This document shows, piece by piece, positions 14,986-21,756 of a DNA stretch of 29,279 bases (positions are counted from its first letter, which is position 1; each line of letters begins with the position of its first letter). The notes beneath the pieces are model-generated. The model saw nothing but the letters and a program-made list of their open reading frames with translations. It had not been told where the DNA came from and did not search any database. Source of the stretch: JAZNQL01 sp045531205 (lineage in GTDB: Bacteria; Bacillota; Clostridia; UMGS1883; UMGS1540); assembly GCA_045531205.1 (NCBI GenBank), contig JAZSDN010000058.1, positions 1 to 29,279 of the forward strand. The letters run 5' to 3'. A program made the position numbers and the translations under genes.

Positions 14986-15960
14986 ATGAGTAATTTTATT
15001 ACAGACCCGGCAACAAAATTTGATTTCCAGCCTCATGAATTTGTTCCTTTCAAAGACAAGAAGGTTTGCGAATATGTTCGTAGCCTTAGCGGAAAGGATC
15101 TTGAAAAAAGAGAAGATTGGTGGCATCCCGAATTCAATGTAAAGGTTATGATGAACCCTCATCCCGTTCTGATAGCAACACTCTTTGAACGTCTTAGAGC
15201 TGCATCAGAAGCAGGCAAAAGCTTTACAATGATTCTTGGTAACCCCGAGCCTGACACTTACATTCCTCTTGCACAGTTAATCAACTACTTTGGTATCGAC
15301 TGCAGCAAGGTTCATCTTGTTGCTGAAGATGAATGGGCAGATGAATCAGGCAACATAGCTCCTATTACATACGAAGCAGGTTTTGCACATTCTATGATTA
15401 AGTACCTCTATGGTCAGATAGACGAAAAACTTCGTATGCCTATGGAAAACGTTCATTTCCCCACAAATGCAAATATCAAGGATTATTCCAAGATTATTGA
15501 CGATATCACAGAAGGAACAGGTGCTGATATTGCTTCTACATCTCCAGGATGGGCAGGTCATATGGCATTTGTTGATCCTATTCCGGAATTCATCGGTAGC
15601 GGTGATATCGAAGAATGGCTCAATCAGCCGGCACAGATCGTTAAGCTTCACCCCATGACAATTATGCAGAACTCTCTTAACGGTACCTTCGGTCAGTCAG
15701 GTGATATCGCTAACGTTCCTCCTTGCGCTGCAACCATCGGACCTCTTGATGTAATGCGTGCAAAGGAAAGAATAGAAGTTCATGCGCTTGCAACCTGCGG
15801 TACATTCTCATCATGGCAGAGAATGACAAGCCGTCTTTGCACACACGGACCTATCACTCCTTATCTCCCAAGCTCAATGCTCCAGACCAAAAAGACTCAG
15901 GTTTATATCAGTGAAGAACTTGCAGCTCCCTTTGAATGCTGGGAAAAAGTAGGATACTAA
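14986..15960 (+). CDS. Divergent NagB-like sugar-phosphate isomerase/deaminase
   Basis: A 324-residue protein, about 70 residues longer than NagB, with the extension at the N-terminus (D-W-W-H-P around 44-47). The NagB/RpiA-type core is recognisable by A-E-D-E-W-A-D (113-119, in place of M-D-E-Y) and S-P-G-W-A-G-H-M-A-F-V-D-P (186-198, in place of G-I-G-x-N-G-H-I-A-F-N-E-P), keeping the catalytic-type His192. The phosphate loop reads I-L-G-N-P-E-P-D. The substrate could be a non-classical amino sugar or sugar phosphate. Codon use leans to ATC and CTC/CTT more than its neighbours, hinting at high expression. The AAGGAG ribosome site is strong. It is the last gene before the palindromic terminator. 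Confidence 0.75.
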   Translation: MSNFITDPATKFDFQPHEFVPFKDKKVCEYVRSLSGKDLEKREDWWHPEFNVKVMMNPHPVLIATLFERLRAASEAGKSFTMILGNPEPDTYIPLAQLINYFGIDCSKVHLVAEDEWADESGNIAPITYEAGFAHSMIKYLYGQIDEKLRMPMENVHFPTNANIKDYSKIIDDITEGTGADIASTSPGWAGHMAFVDPIPEFIGSGDIEEWLNQPAQIVKLHPMTIMQNSLNGTFGQSGDIANVPPCAATIGPLDVMRAKERIEVHALATCGTFSSWQRMTSRLCTHGPITPYLPSSMLQTKKTQVYISEELAAPFECWEKVGY

Positions 15961-15964
15961 TATG

Positions 15965-16006
15965 AAAAAAAGGACTGTAAAAAAATTTTTTTACAGTCCT
16001 TTTTTG
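15965..16006. terminator. Perfect palindromic intrinsic terminator
   Basis: A 40-base palindrome with no unpaired loop: an A-run, GGACTGT, seven A, then seven T, ACAGTCC, and a T-run. It can act as a terminator on both strands. It begins five bases after the stop of the NagB-like gene. Confidence 0.85.
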
Positions 16007-16025
16007 GATAACCTTGTTTAACTGT

Positions 16026-16063
16026 AAAAATGACAATTTTTCAAAAAAAAGATTGTCATTTTT
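16026..16063. terminator. Second inverted repeat between the sugar operon and the DMT gene
   Basis: The arms AAAAATGACAAT (16026-16037) and ATTGTCATTTTT (16052-16063) form a perfect 12-bp stem with a 14-base loop and an A-run on one side and T-run on the other. It could be a back-up terminator or an operator for the gene at 16132. It is AT-rich and so weaker than the one before it. Confidence 0.5.
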
Positions 16064-16131
16064 ATTATTTTATGCTATTATAATGCGGGAGTTTGATAAG
16101 TTATATATTGAATTTTCGGAGAGTGGCTTTA

Positions 16132-16986
16132 ATGGAATATATAATTGTATTGATGATGTGTATTCTTTCAACTGCTAAAATGAGTTTTCAAAGCGCATTC
16201 AGTAAACAGACGATAAAAAATTCAACAGATGTATTGGTTTTTAATATATGCGTTTTTATAATCTCTGCCGTACTTTTTCTGCCAAAAGTTTTTGCCTGTT
16301 CACATGCGGTATGGATATATGCTGCAATAGAAGCAGTAGGTACAATTTTGTATCAGATGTTTTACACAAAGGCTCTTGCTATAGGAAAGGTTTCTATGAC
16401 TGTACTGATAGTAAATTTCAGTATGGTATTGAATGTTTTGGCGTCATACATATTTTACAACGAAAGCATATCGGTATTAAGATTTTGCGGACTTATTCTT
16501 ACGTTAGTATCTTTTATTATATGTAATGGAAAAATACAAAAACAGAGCATACAAAAAGAATGGCTGTTATTTGCTATATTGGCTATGATTACATCTTCGA
16601 CGGCGATGCTAACACAAAAAGTTTTTGGTGAGTCGCCATATGGTGGTGAAAATCAGGCTTTTATATCCTGCCTTTACATAATAGCGGCTATAATATGTAT
16701 ATTCATTTATCCTATATTTAAGAAAAAAGCAGAAAAAAGCTTTGAATTAAATTTTAAAACATTAAAATTTGCTTTGGCAACGGGTATCAGCCTTGCAATT
16801 TTTCAGCTTTTTAACACCTATGCTTTGGCTAATATAGACGGAACCTTTGTTTTTCCCGCCCAAACGGGAGGGACAATCATTTTTTCAACTCTTTCGGGAG
16901 TATTTATATTTAAAGACAGCTTGAACAAAAGACAGGTTACAGGCCTGATTTTAGGAATTGTCGCGCTTGTTTTAATAGCTTTATAA
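16132..16986 (+). CDS. EamA/DMT-superfamily transporter
   Basis: A 284-residue integral membrane protein with about ten hydrophobic segments in two repeats, the EamA arrangement. A glycine-proline-rich late segment reads F-P-A-Q-T-G-G-T-I-I-F-S-T-L-S-G-V-F-I-F, typical of the second EamA half, where a drug/metabolite-type substrate is handled. The start at ATG 16132 is preceded by GGAGAG at eight bases; the in-frame TTG at 16093 is less likely. Members export metabolites, amino acids or sugars, or import nucleotide sugars and glucose; the substrate is not visible. Only 30 bases separate it from the TRIC gene, so a shared mRNA is likely. It is the only transporter-like gene in this neighbourhood. 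Confidence 0.85.
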   Translation: MEYIIVLMMCILSTAKMSFQSAFSKQTIKNSTDVLVFNICVFIISAVLFLPKVFACSHAVWIYAAIEAVGTILYQMFYTKALAIGKVSMTVLIVNFSMVLNVLASYIFYNESISVLRFCGLILTLVSFIICNGKIQKQSIQKEWLLFAILAMITSSTAMLTQKVFGESPYGGENQAFISCLYIIAAIICIFIYPIFKKKAEKSFELNFKTLKFALATGISLAIFQLFNTYALANIDGTFVFPAQTGGTIIFSTLSGVFIFKDSLNKRQVTGLILGIVALVLIAL

Positions 16987-17016
16987 AAAGATATTGATTA
17001 TAAAAGAGAGATTGAA

Positions 17017-17682
17017 ATGACAGAGATTATTAAAATACTTGAAATTATAGGGACTACGGCATTTGCAATATCGGGGGCACTTGCTGCCATAGGTGCAAAT
17101 CTTGATATGTTCGGGGTTGCATTTGTAGGGTGCATTACTGCTGTTGGCGGAGGAATAGTTAGAGATGTTATTTTAGGTATAAATCCTCCTGCCATATTTT
17201 CAAACCATTATATATGCTTTATTGCAATACTTGTATCGCTGATTGTTTTTATTGTTGCTTATATCAAAAGACAACAGTTTAATTATTTCCGTATAAAAAT
17301 TGAGTACATAAACAATTTTTTTGATGCACTTGGACTTGCAGCATTTACCGTTACAGGCGCCGAAGTAGGAATTATTAACGGTTTTGCAGACAACGGTTTT
17401 TTAATTGTTGTTATTGGCTTAATAACGGGCGTAGGGGGAGGAATGTTCAGGGATATATTAACTGATACAACCCCTTATGTATTAAAAAAACATGTTTATG
17501 CTCTGGCATCAATTTTTGGTTGCATAGTTTATTTTGTATTAAAAAAATATTTGGAAGATACAATTATTCCTTCTGTTACGGCGATGGTTTTAATTGTTCT
17601 TATAAGAATTCTGGCAACAAAATACCGCTGGAGCTTGCCTAAAATACAAAAAGAAAATAATAAGGAAGGCGAGAATAATTGA
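17017..17682 (+). CDS. TRIC/UPF0126-family membrane protein (YadS/YicG-like)
   Basis: A 221-residue protein with about seven transmembrane segments arranged as two repeats. Each repeat ends in the signature G-G-G-x-x-R-D (A-V-G-G-G-I-V-R-D in the first half, G-V-G-G-G-M-F-R-D in the second) and begins with a G-x-x-A-F-x-x-x-G helix. The family is the prokaryotic counterpart of trimeric intracellular cation channels; some members have been linked to glycine or cation movement. The Lys/Glu/Asn-rich tail overlaps the next gene. Its TGA shares bases with the TTG start of the downstream diguanylate cyclase, so the two are translationally coupled. Confidence 0.9.
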   Translation: MTEIIKILEIIGTTAFAISGALAAIGANLDMFGVAFVGCITAVGGGIVRDVILGINPPAIFSNHYICFIAILVSLIVFIVAYIKRQQFNYFRIKIEYINNFFDALGLAAFTVTGAEVGIINGFADNGFLIVVIGLITGVGGGMFRDILTDTTPYVLKKHVYALASIFGCIVYFVLKKYLEDTIIPSVTAMVLIVLIRILATKYRWSLPKIQKENNKEGENN

Positions 17683-18239
17683 TTGACATTGTTTTAACTG
17701 TTATCATCTTTGGATTATTAATTTTGCTTTGGAATAAAGAAAAAACAATAAAAAAACAAAAAGAAGAATTGAAAGAGCAAAAGTTATGGCACAAGCTTGC
17801 TTTGACTGACAGTTTAACGCAGATTCCAAACAGAATGGCATACAGTAACGACCTTAAGGCACTTGATAAAGAAAGGTTTATCCTTGTTATTTTTGATATT
17901 GATAATTTTAAAACAATAAATGATACAAGTGGTCACTTAACAGGAGACAGAATGCTGAAAAGCTGTGCACAGATGCTTTGTGACGTTTTTGCTGACAAGC
18001 AAGGCAAGGTGTACAGAATAGGCGGGGATGAGTTTGCTGTAATACTTAAAGACACAACAGAGAAAGAACTGATAGATATTTTTATGGAAATAAGAAAAAG
18101 AGAAAAGTTTTCGGAATTTAAGGTATCAAAAGGCTATGCAATTGCAAATGGCAAAAAAGATGTTTTGACGGTATTTAAGCATGCAGACGAAATGTTATAT
18201 GCAGACAAAGCCAATAAAAATGAGACAGAATATGTCTGA
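17679..18239 (+). CDS. Membrane-anchored diguanylate cyclase (GGDEF domain)
   Basis: A 186-residue protein: one N-terminal transmembrane helix (about residues 3-18), a short charged linker, then a complete but compact GGDEF domain. Catalytic features are present: D-I-D-N-F-K-T-I-N-D at 73-82 for Mg2+ and GTP, and R-I-G-G-D-E-F at 113-119. The inhibitory I-site (RxxD just upstream of GGDEF) is absent, so feedback inhibition by c-di-GMP is not expected. Likely activity is c-di-GMP synthesis from two GTP. The start is TTG, overlapping the stop of the TRIC gene; AAGGAAGGCGAG upstream supports it. There is no sensor domain beyond the membrane helix. Confidence 0.88.
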   Translation: MIDIVLTVIIFGLLILLWNKEKTIKKQKEELKEQKLWHKLALTDSLTQIPNRMAYSNDLKALDKERFILVIFDIDNFKTINDTSGHLTGDRMLKSCAQMLCDVFADKQGKVYRIGGDEFAVILKDTTEKELIDIFMEIRKREKFSEFKVSKGYAIANGKKDVLTVFKHADEMLYADKANKNETEYV

Positions 18240-18255
18240 TATTTTAATTTTTTTA

Positions 18256-18284
18256 TTTACATTGCCAAAAATAAATGATATAAT
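18256..18284 (+). promoter_or_regulatory. sigma-A-type promoter of the SDR gene
   Basis: TTTACA (18256-18261), a 17-base spacer and a perfect TATAAT (18279-18284), ending 27 bases before the ATG at 18312. Confidence 0.7.
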
Positions 18285-18311
18285 GGTAAAAAATAACTTG
18301 AAGGAGAAAGA

Positions 18312-19115
18312 ATGATGGGATTTTTAAAAGGAAAAACAGCGATTATTACAGGTGCGGGCTATGCTGCACTTTCTGACGGAAAATGCGGTTCAATAGGCTA
18401 TGGTATAGCTACAGCTTATGCAAAAGAAGGTGCAAACCTTGTTATAACAGGCCGTAATGTTGCAAAGCTTGAAAAGGCAAAAGAAGAACTTGAAAAGCTT
18501 TACGGAATAAAGGTTTTAGCACTTGCTGCAGATATTGCTGATGGTGCAGACAACGAAAACACAGCAAAAGGTGTTATTGAAGCTGCTATAAAAGAATTCG
18601 GAAGAATAGACGTTTTAATAAACAACGCACAGGCATCAGCATCAGGCGTAACTATTCAGGACCATACAACAGAACAGTTTAATCTTGCTATGTATTCAGG
18701 TCTTTATGCAACATTTTATTATATGAAAGCCTGCTACCCCTATCTTAAAGAGACAAAGGGCAGCATTATAAACTTTGCATCAGGTGCAGGTCTTTTTGGT
18801 AACTACGGTCAGTGCTCGTATGCTGCGGCTAAAGAAGCTATCCGCGGTCTTTCAAGAGTTGCCGCAACAGAATGGGCAAAAGACGGTATCAATACAAATG
18901 TTGTATGTCCTCTTGCATGGACAGCACAGCTTGAAGGCTTTGAAAAAGCATATCCTGAAGCATTCAAGGCAAATGTAAAAATGCCCCCTGCAGGTCACTT
19001 TGGCGATTCAGAGCTTGAAATAGGCAGAGTATGCGTGCAGCTTGCTTCGCCCGACTTTAAGTATATGAACGGCGAAACACTTACACTCGAAGGCGGCATG
19101 GGACTTCGCCCGTAA
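18312..19115 (+). CDS. Short-chain dehydrogenase/reductase with enlarged cofactor loop
   Basis: A 267-residue classical-SDR-like enzyme. The cofactor motif T-G-x-x-x-G-x-G is interrupted: T13-G14-A-G-Y is followed by about nine extra residues, then G26-S-I-G29-Y-G31. The catalytic Ser157, Tyr170 and Lys174 (Y-A-A-A-K) and a modified N-N-A-Q motif (104-107) are present. It should be an NAD(P)H-linked oxidoreductase acting on an alcohol or ketone, possibly a sugar; the exact substrate is not visible. AAGGAGAAAGA precedes the ATG. The gene is flanked by its own promoter and a terminator, and the following glycan genes may be expressed partly by read-through. Confidence 0.88.
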   Translation: MMGFLKGKTAIITGAGYAALSDGKCGSIGYGIATAYAKEGANLVITGRNVAKLEKAKEELEKLYGIKVLALAADIADGADNENTAKGVIEAAIKEFGRIDVLINNAQASASGVTIQDHTTEQFNLAMYSGLYATFYYMKACYPYLKETKGSIINFASGAGLFGNYGQCSYAAAKEAIRGLSRVAATEWAKDGINTNVVCPLAWTAQLEGFEKAYPEAFKANVKMPPAGHFGDSELEIGRVCVQLASPDFKYMNGETLTLEGGMGLRP

Positions 19116-19131
19116 TTTTTTTATTGTGTTT

Positions 19132-19169
19132 AAAAAGGTTGCAACAAGTTTTGTATGCAACCTTTTTTT
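19132..19169 (+). terminator. Intrinsic terminator after the SDR gene
   Basis: AAAAAGGTTGCA (19132-19143) pairs with TGCAACCTTTTT (starting 19156) around a 12-base loop, ending in seven T residues. It lies only about 20 bases before the start of the next gene, so that gene either has a promoter hidden in this short gap or relies on read-through. Confidence 0.75.
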
Positions 19170-19190
19170 AAGAATTAAAGGAGTGAAAAT

Positions 19191-20531
19191 ATGTTAAGAA
19201 CACCTAATAGGAAAAATAACTTTGAATATAGAATTGAAGAAGGACAGAATCCTTATATTGGATTTATGAGTTTTCAGCATTTCAGGGGGGAAAAGCTGTA
19301 TTCGGATATAGTTGTAAAGCCCGAAGCGAATTTTACAGAAACCGAAAGGGTAGAGTGTTATCCAGTATCTTCGGATGCAGAAGAAAATGGTAGAGAAGAA
19401 GGATATTATCCCGATTCAACTGTTGTATACATACGTGTACTCTGGAAAGAGTTTGAACCGGAGCGAGGGGTATACAATTACGATTTTATACAAGATATTA
19501 TTGATAAGGCAAAGGCACACAAACAAACACTTATATTCCGTCTTTTGCCACACAGCACCCGTGCGTGCGATGATGTTCCAGAGTGGCTGAAAAAACTGAT
19601 ACCTTGTCCCGAACGTCCCGATATGCAAAGGGTTAAAGACTCTCCCACAGACCCCTTGTTTATGCAACTTTTTTTAGAAGCAATAACAAAGCTTGGCGAG
19701 CGTTTTGATAAAGATCCTTTCTTTGATGCAATAGATGTTTCACTTCCCGGAGCGTGGGGAGAAGGACACAAACTTGAATTATATCCCGACGACCTTTTTG
19801 AAACAATAGTTGACACCTATGCAAAAGCGTTTCCAAACACCCAGCTTTTAACTCAGGTATCACGCACAGAGCTTATAGAGTACGCCTCACGCTACCAGAA
19901 CGTAGGCTGGAGAGGCGACGGACTTGGATGCCCAAAACATACAAAAGAAATATATCCTCCACTTGTTGAAAAAGTGCCACAGCAATGGAAAAAAGCTCCC
20001 GTTTCTTTTGAAGCCTACTGGTGGCTTGGAGAATGGAAACGACAGGGCTGGAGCATTGATGAAATTATAGAAAAAACTTTAGAGTGGCATATAAGCTCAT
20101 TTAATCCAAAATCCATACCTGCACCGTGGGATTGGCAGGATAAATGTGACTACTGGATAAGCCGTATGGGTTATCACTTTGCAATAAACAGTGTATCTTT
20201 GCCAGATAAGGCAGTGGCAGGAGATCTTTTATCAGTGCTTTTTGAAGTCGAAAACGTAGGGGTTGCTCCTTGCTATAAAAAGTTGCCTTTAGTTGTACGG
20301 CTTAAAAAAGGCGAAAAAGTATATGATTTTGAGCAGAAGGTTGATATAACAAAATGGCTTCCCGGTAAGCATACAGAATGGCTTTGTGTACAGCTTCCTG
20401 ATGATATTACAGCAGGAGAATATGATGTTGAAATAGCACTTAAAAGCATTCATACAGATATAGTGTACTTTGCCACAAATGCCGAACGTGACAACGAATT
20501 TTACAAGGTGGGTAAAATTAAAATAGGTTAA
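19191..20531 (+). CDS. DUF4832-domain TIM-barrel protein, probable glycoside hydrolase
   Basis: A 446-residue cytoplasmic protein with no signal peptide. The N-terminal part reads as a TIM barrel of the glycosidase type: V-Y-I-R-V-L-W-K-E-F-E-P-E-R-G-V-Y-N-Y (about residues 80-100) is a pattern shared with beta-galactosidase-like barrels. Later features are S-L-P-G-A-W-G-E-G (about 185-193), whose Glu is a candidate catalytic residue, and S-F-E-A-Y-W-W-L-G-E-W. The C-terminal stretch after residue 340 is a small beta-sandwich of the type seen in DUF4832 proteins. The substrate is unknown. It is followed by a CE15-like esterase gene, consistent with a glycan-degrading pair. AAAGGAG precedes the ATG. 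Confidence 0.72.
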   Translation: MLRTPNRKNNFEYRIEEGQNPYIGFMSFQHFRGEKLYSDIVVKPEANFTETERVECYPVSSDAEENGREEGYYPDSTVVYIRVLWKEFEPERGVYNYDFIQDIIDKAKAHKQTLIFRLLPHSTRACDDVPEWLKKLIPCPERPDMQRVKDSPTDPLFMQLFLEAITKLGERFDKDPFFDAIDVSLPGAWGEGHKLELYPDDLFETIVDTYAKAFPNTQLLTQVSRTELIEYASRYQNVGWRGDGLGCPKHTKEIYPPLVEKVPQQWKKAPVSFEAYWWLGEWKRQGWSIDEIIEKTLEWHISSFNPKSIPAPWDWQDKCDYWISRMGYHFAINSVSLPDKAVAGDLLSVLFEVENVGVAPCYKKLPLVVRLKKGEKVYDFEQKVDITKWLPGKHTEWLCVQLPDDITAGEYDVEIALKSIHTDIVYFATNAERDNEFYKVGKIKIG

Positions 20532-20557
20532 AATGAGAATGAGAAGGAAAAGAGAAA

Positions 20558-21685
20558 ATGAAAATTGAGTATTTTGGTAAAATGCCTGACCCGTTTTTAA
20601 AGGAAGACGGGACAAGAATGACTCCTGACGAGTGGCACAAAAATAAAAAAGCTTTACTACAAAAAATTACAGACATTGAGTATGGCGGAATGCCACCAAG
20701 ACCCGAGGTTGTTAAGGTAGAGCGTTTAACACAGATTTACCGCAGTAAATCAATATGGTACAAAATTCATGCAGGAACAAAGGAAAAACAGCTTACTTTT
20801 ATGCTTGAAATTACAGTTCCGTTTTTGCCCGACAAAGCAAAAGCAATAAACTCTGATTGGGGACCCGACGAAAAATATCCTGTTCTTTTAACCGGTGACG
20901 GTTGCTGGCCCTATATAGAAGGAGAAGTAAAGCAGCAGATATTAAAACGTGGATATATAGTTGCACGCTTTAACAGGCTTGAAATTGCATCTGATTTACT
21001 TATAAGTTCCGAAGGCGGTATTCACGATATTTACCCCGGAAAATATTCCGATATATCGGCATGGGCGTGGGGATACCTTGTTTGTATGGACGCTTTTGAA
21101 CAAATCGGGTTACCAAGTCTTGACAAAACAGAGGTTGGCATTACAGGTCATTCACGTGGCGGAAAAACAGTTATGCTTGCCGCAGCTTTAGACGAAAGAA
21201 TAAAATATGTTTGCATAAACAGCAGCGGTATGCATGGTGCAAATTCTTACCGTTGCGATGTTACAGAGCAGGGAGCGGGTAAAAAACCAAGCGAAACTCT
21301 TTCGGGAATGCTGAAAATTTGCAAAACCTGGGTTGGAGAAAAATTATATGAATACGAAGGAAGAATAAATGAGCTTCCTTATGATATGCATTATTTTGGT
21401 GCAATGATAGCCCCAAGGTTTTATTTGCAAAACGAAGGAATGCAGGATTACTGGTTAAATCCTGTAGGTGCATGGCAAAACTTTATGGCGGTTAAAGAAT
21501 GTTATAAATACCTTGGCTGTGAAGAAAATGCCGGCGCATGGTATAAACCCGGAGAGCATCAGCATACTTTGGCAGAGTTTTTAGTATTTTTGGATTTTAT
21601 GGATAATGCACGTAAAAATCTTCCGTTGCAGGAGCATTTAAAGGTTAATCCATACCCCGAAATCGAAAAGAATTTTGAATGGTAA
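20558..21685 (+). CDS. Alpha/beta hydrolase, CE15-like (glucuronoyl esterase-type)
   Basis: A 375-residue esterase-like protein. The nucleophile motif G-H-S-R-G-G-K (Ser199) matches the G-x-S-R-x-G-K of carbohydrate esterase family 15 and its bacterial relatives, and W-A-W-G-Y just before it also fits. The catalytic His is probably in G-E-H-Q-H-T (334 or 336). CE15 enzymes cleave esters between 4-O-methylglucuronate on xylan and lignin alcohols and are normally secreted; this one has no signal peptide, so it probably acts on imported oligosaccharides or another ester. AAGGA lies before the ATG, 26 bases after the DUF4832 gene, so the two are co-transcribed. Confidence 0.8.
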   Translation: MKIEYFGKMPDPFLKEDGTRMTPDEWHKNKKALLQKITDIEYGGMPPRPEVVKVERLTQIYRSKSIWYKIHAGTKEKQLTFMLEITVPFLPDKAKAINSDWGPDEKYPVLLTGDGCWPYIEGEVKQQILKRGYIVARFNRLEIASDLLISSEGGIHDIYPGKYSDISAWAWGYLVCMDAFEQIGLPSLDKTEVGITGHSRGGKTVMLAAALDERIKYVCINSSGMHGANSYRCDVTEQGAGKKPSETLSGMLKICKTWVGEKLYEYEGRINELPYDMHYFGAMIAPRFYLQNEGMQDYWLNPVGAWQNFMAVKECYKYLGCEENAGAWYKPGEHQHTLAEFLVFLDFMDNARKNLPLQEHLKVNPYPEIEKNFEW

Positions 21686-21688
21686 ATT

Positions 21689-21730
21689 AAAAAAAGGAGA
21701 TGTAAAAAAATTTTTACATCCCCTTTTTTC
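21689..21730. terminator. Bidirectional intrinsic terminator between convergent genes
   Basis: GATGTAAAAA and TTTTTACATC form a near-loopless stem extended by AAAAAGG on one side and CCTTTTTT on the other, with one mismatch. It serves the CE15-like gene on the plus strand and the GH2 gene on the minus strand. Confidence 0.8.
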
Positions 21731-21756
21731 ATAACTATATGTATCTTTTATAATAT

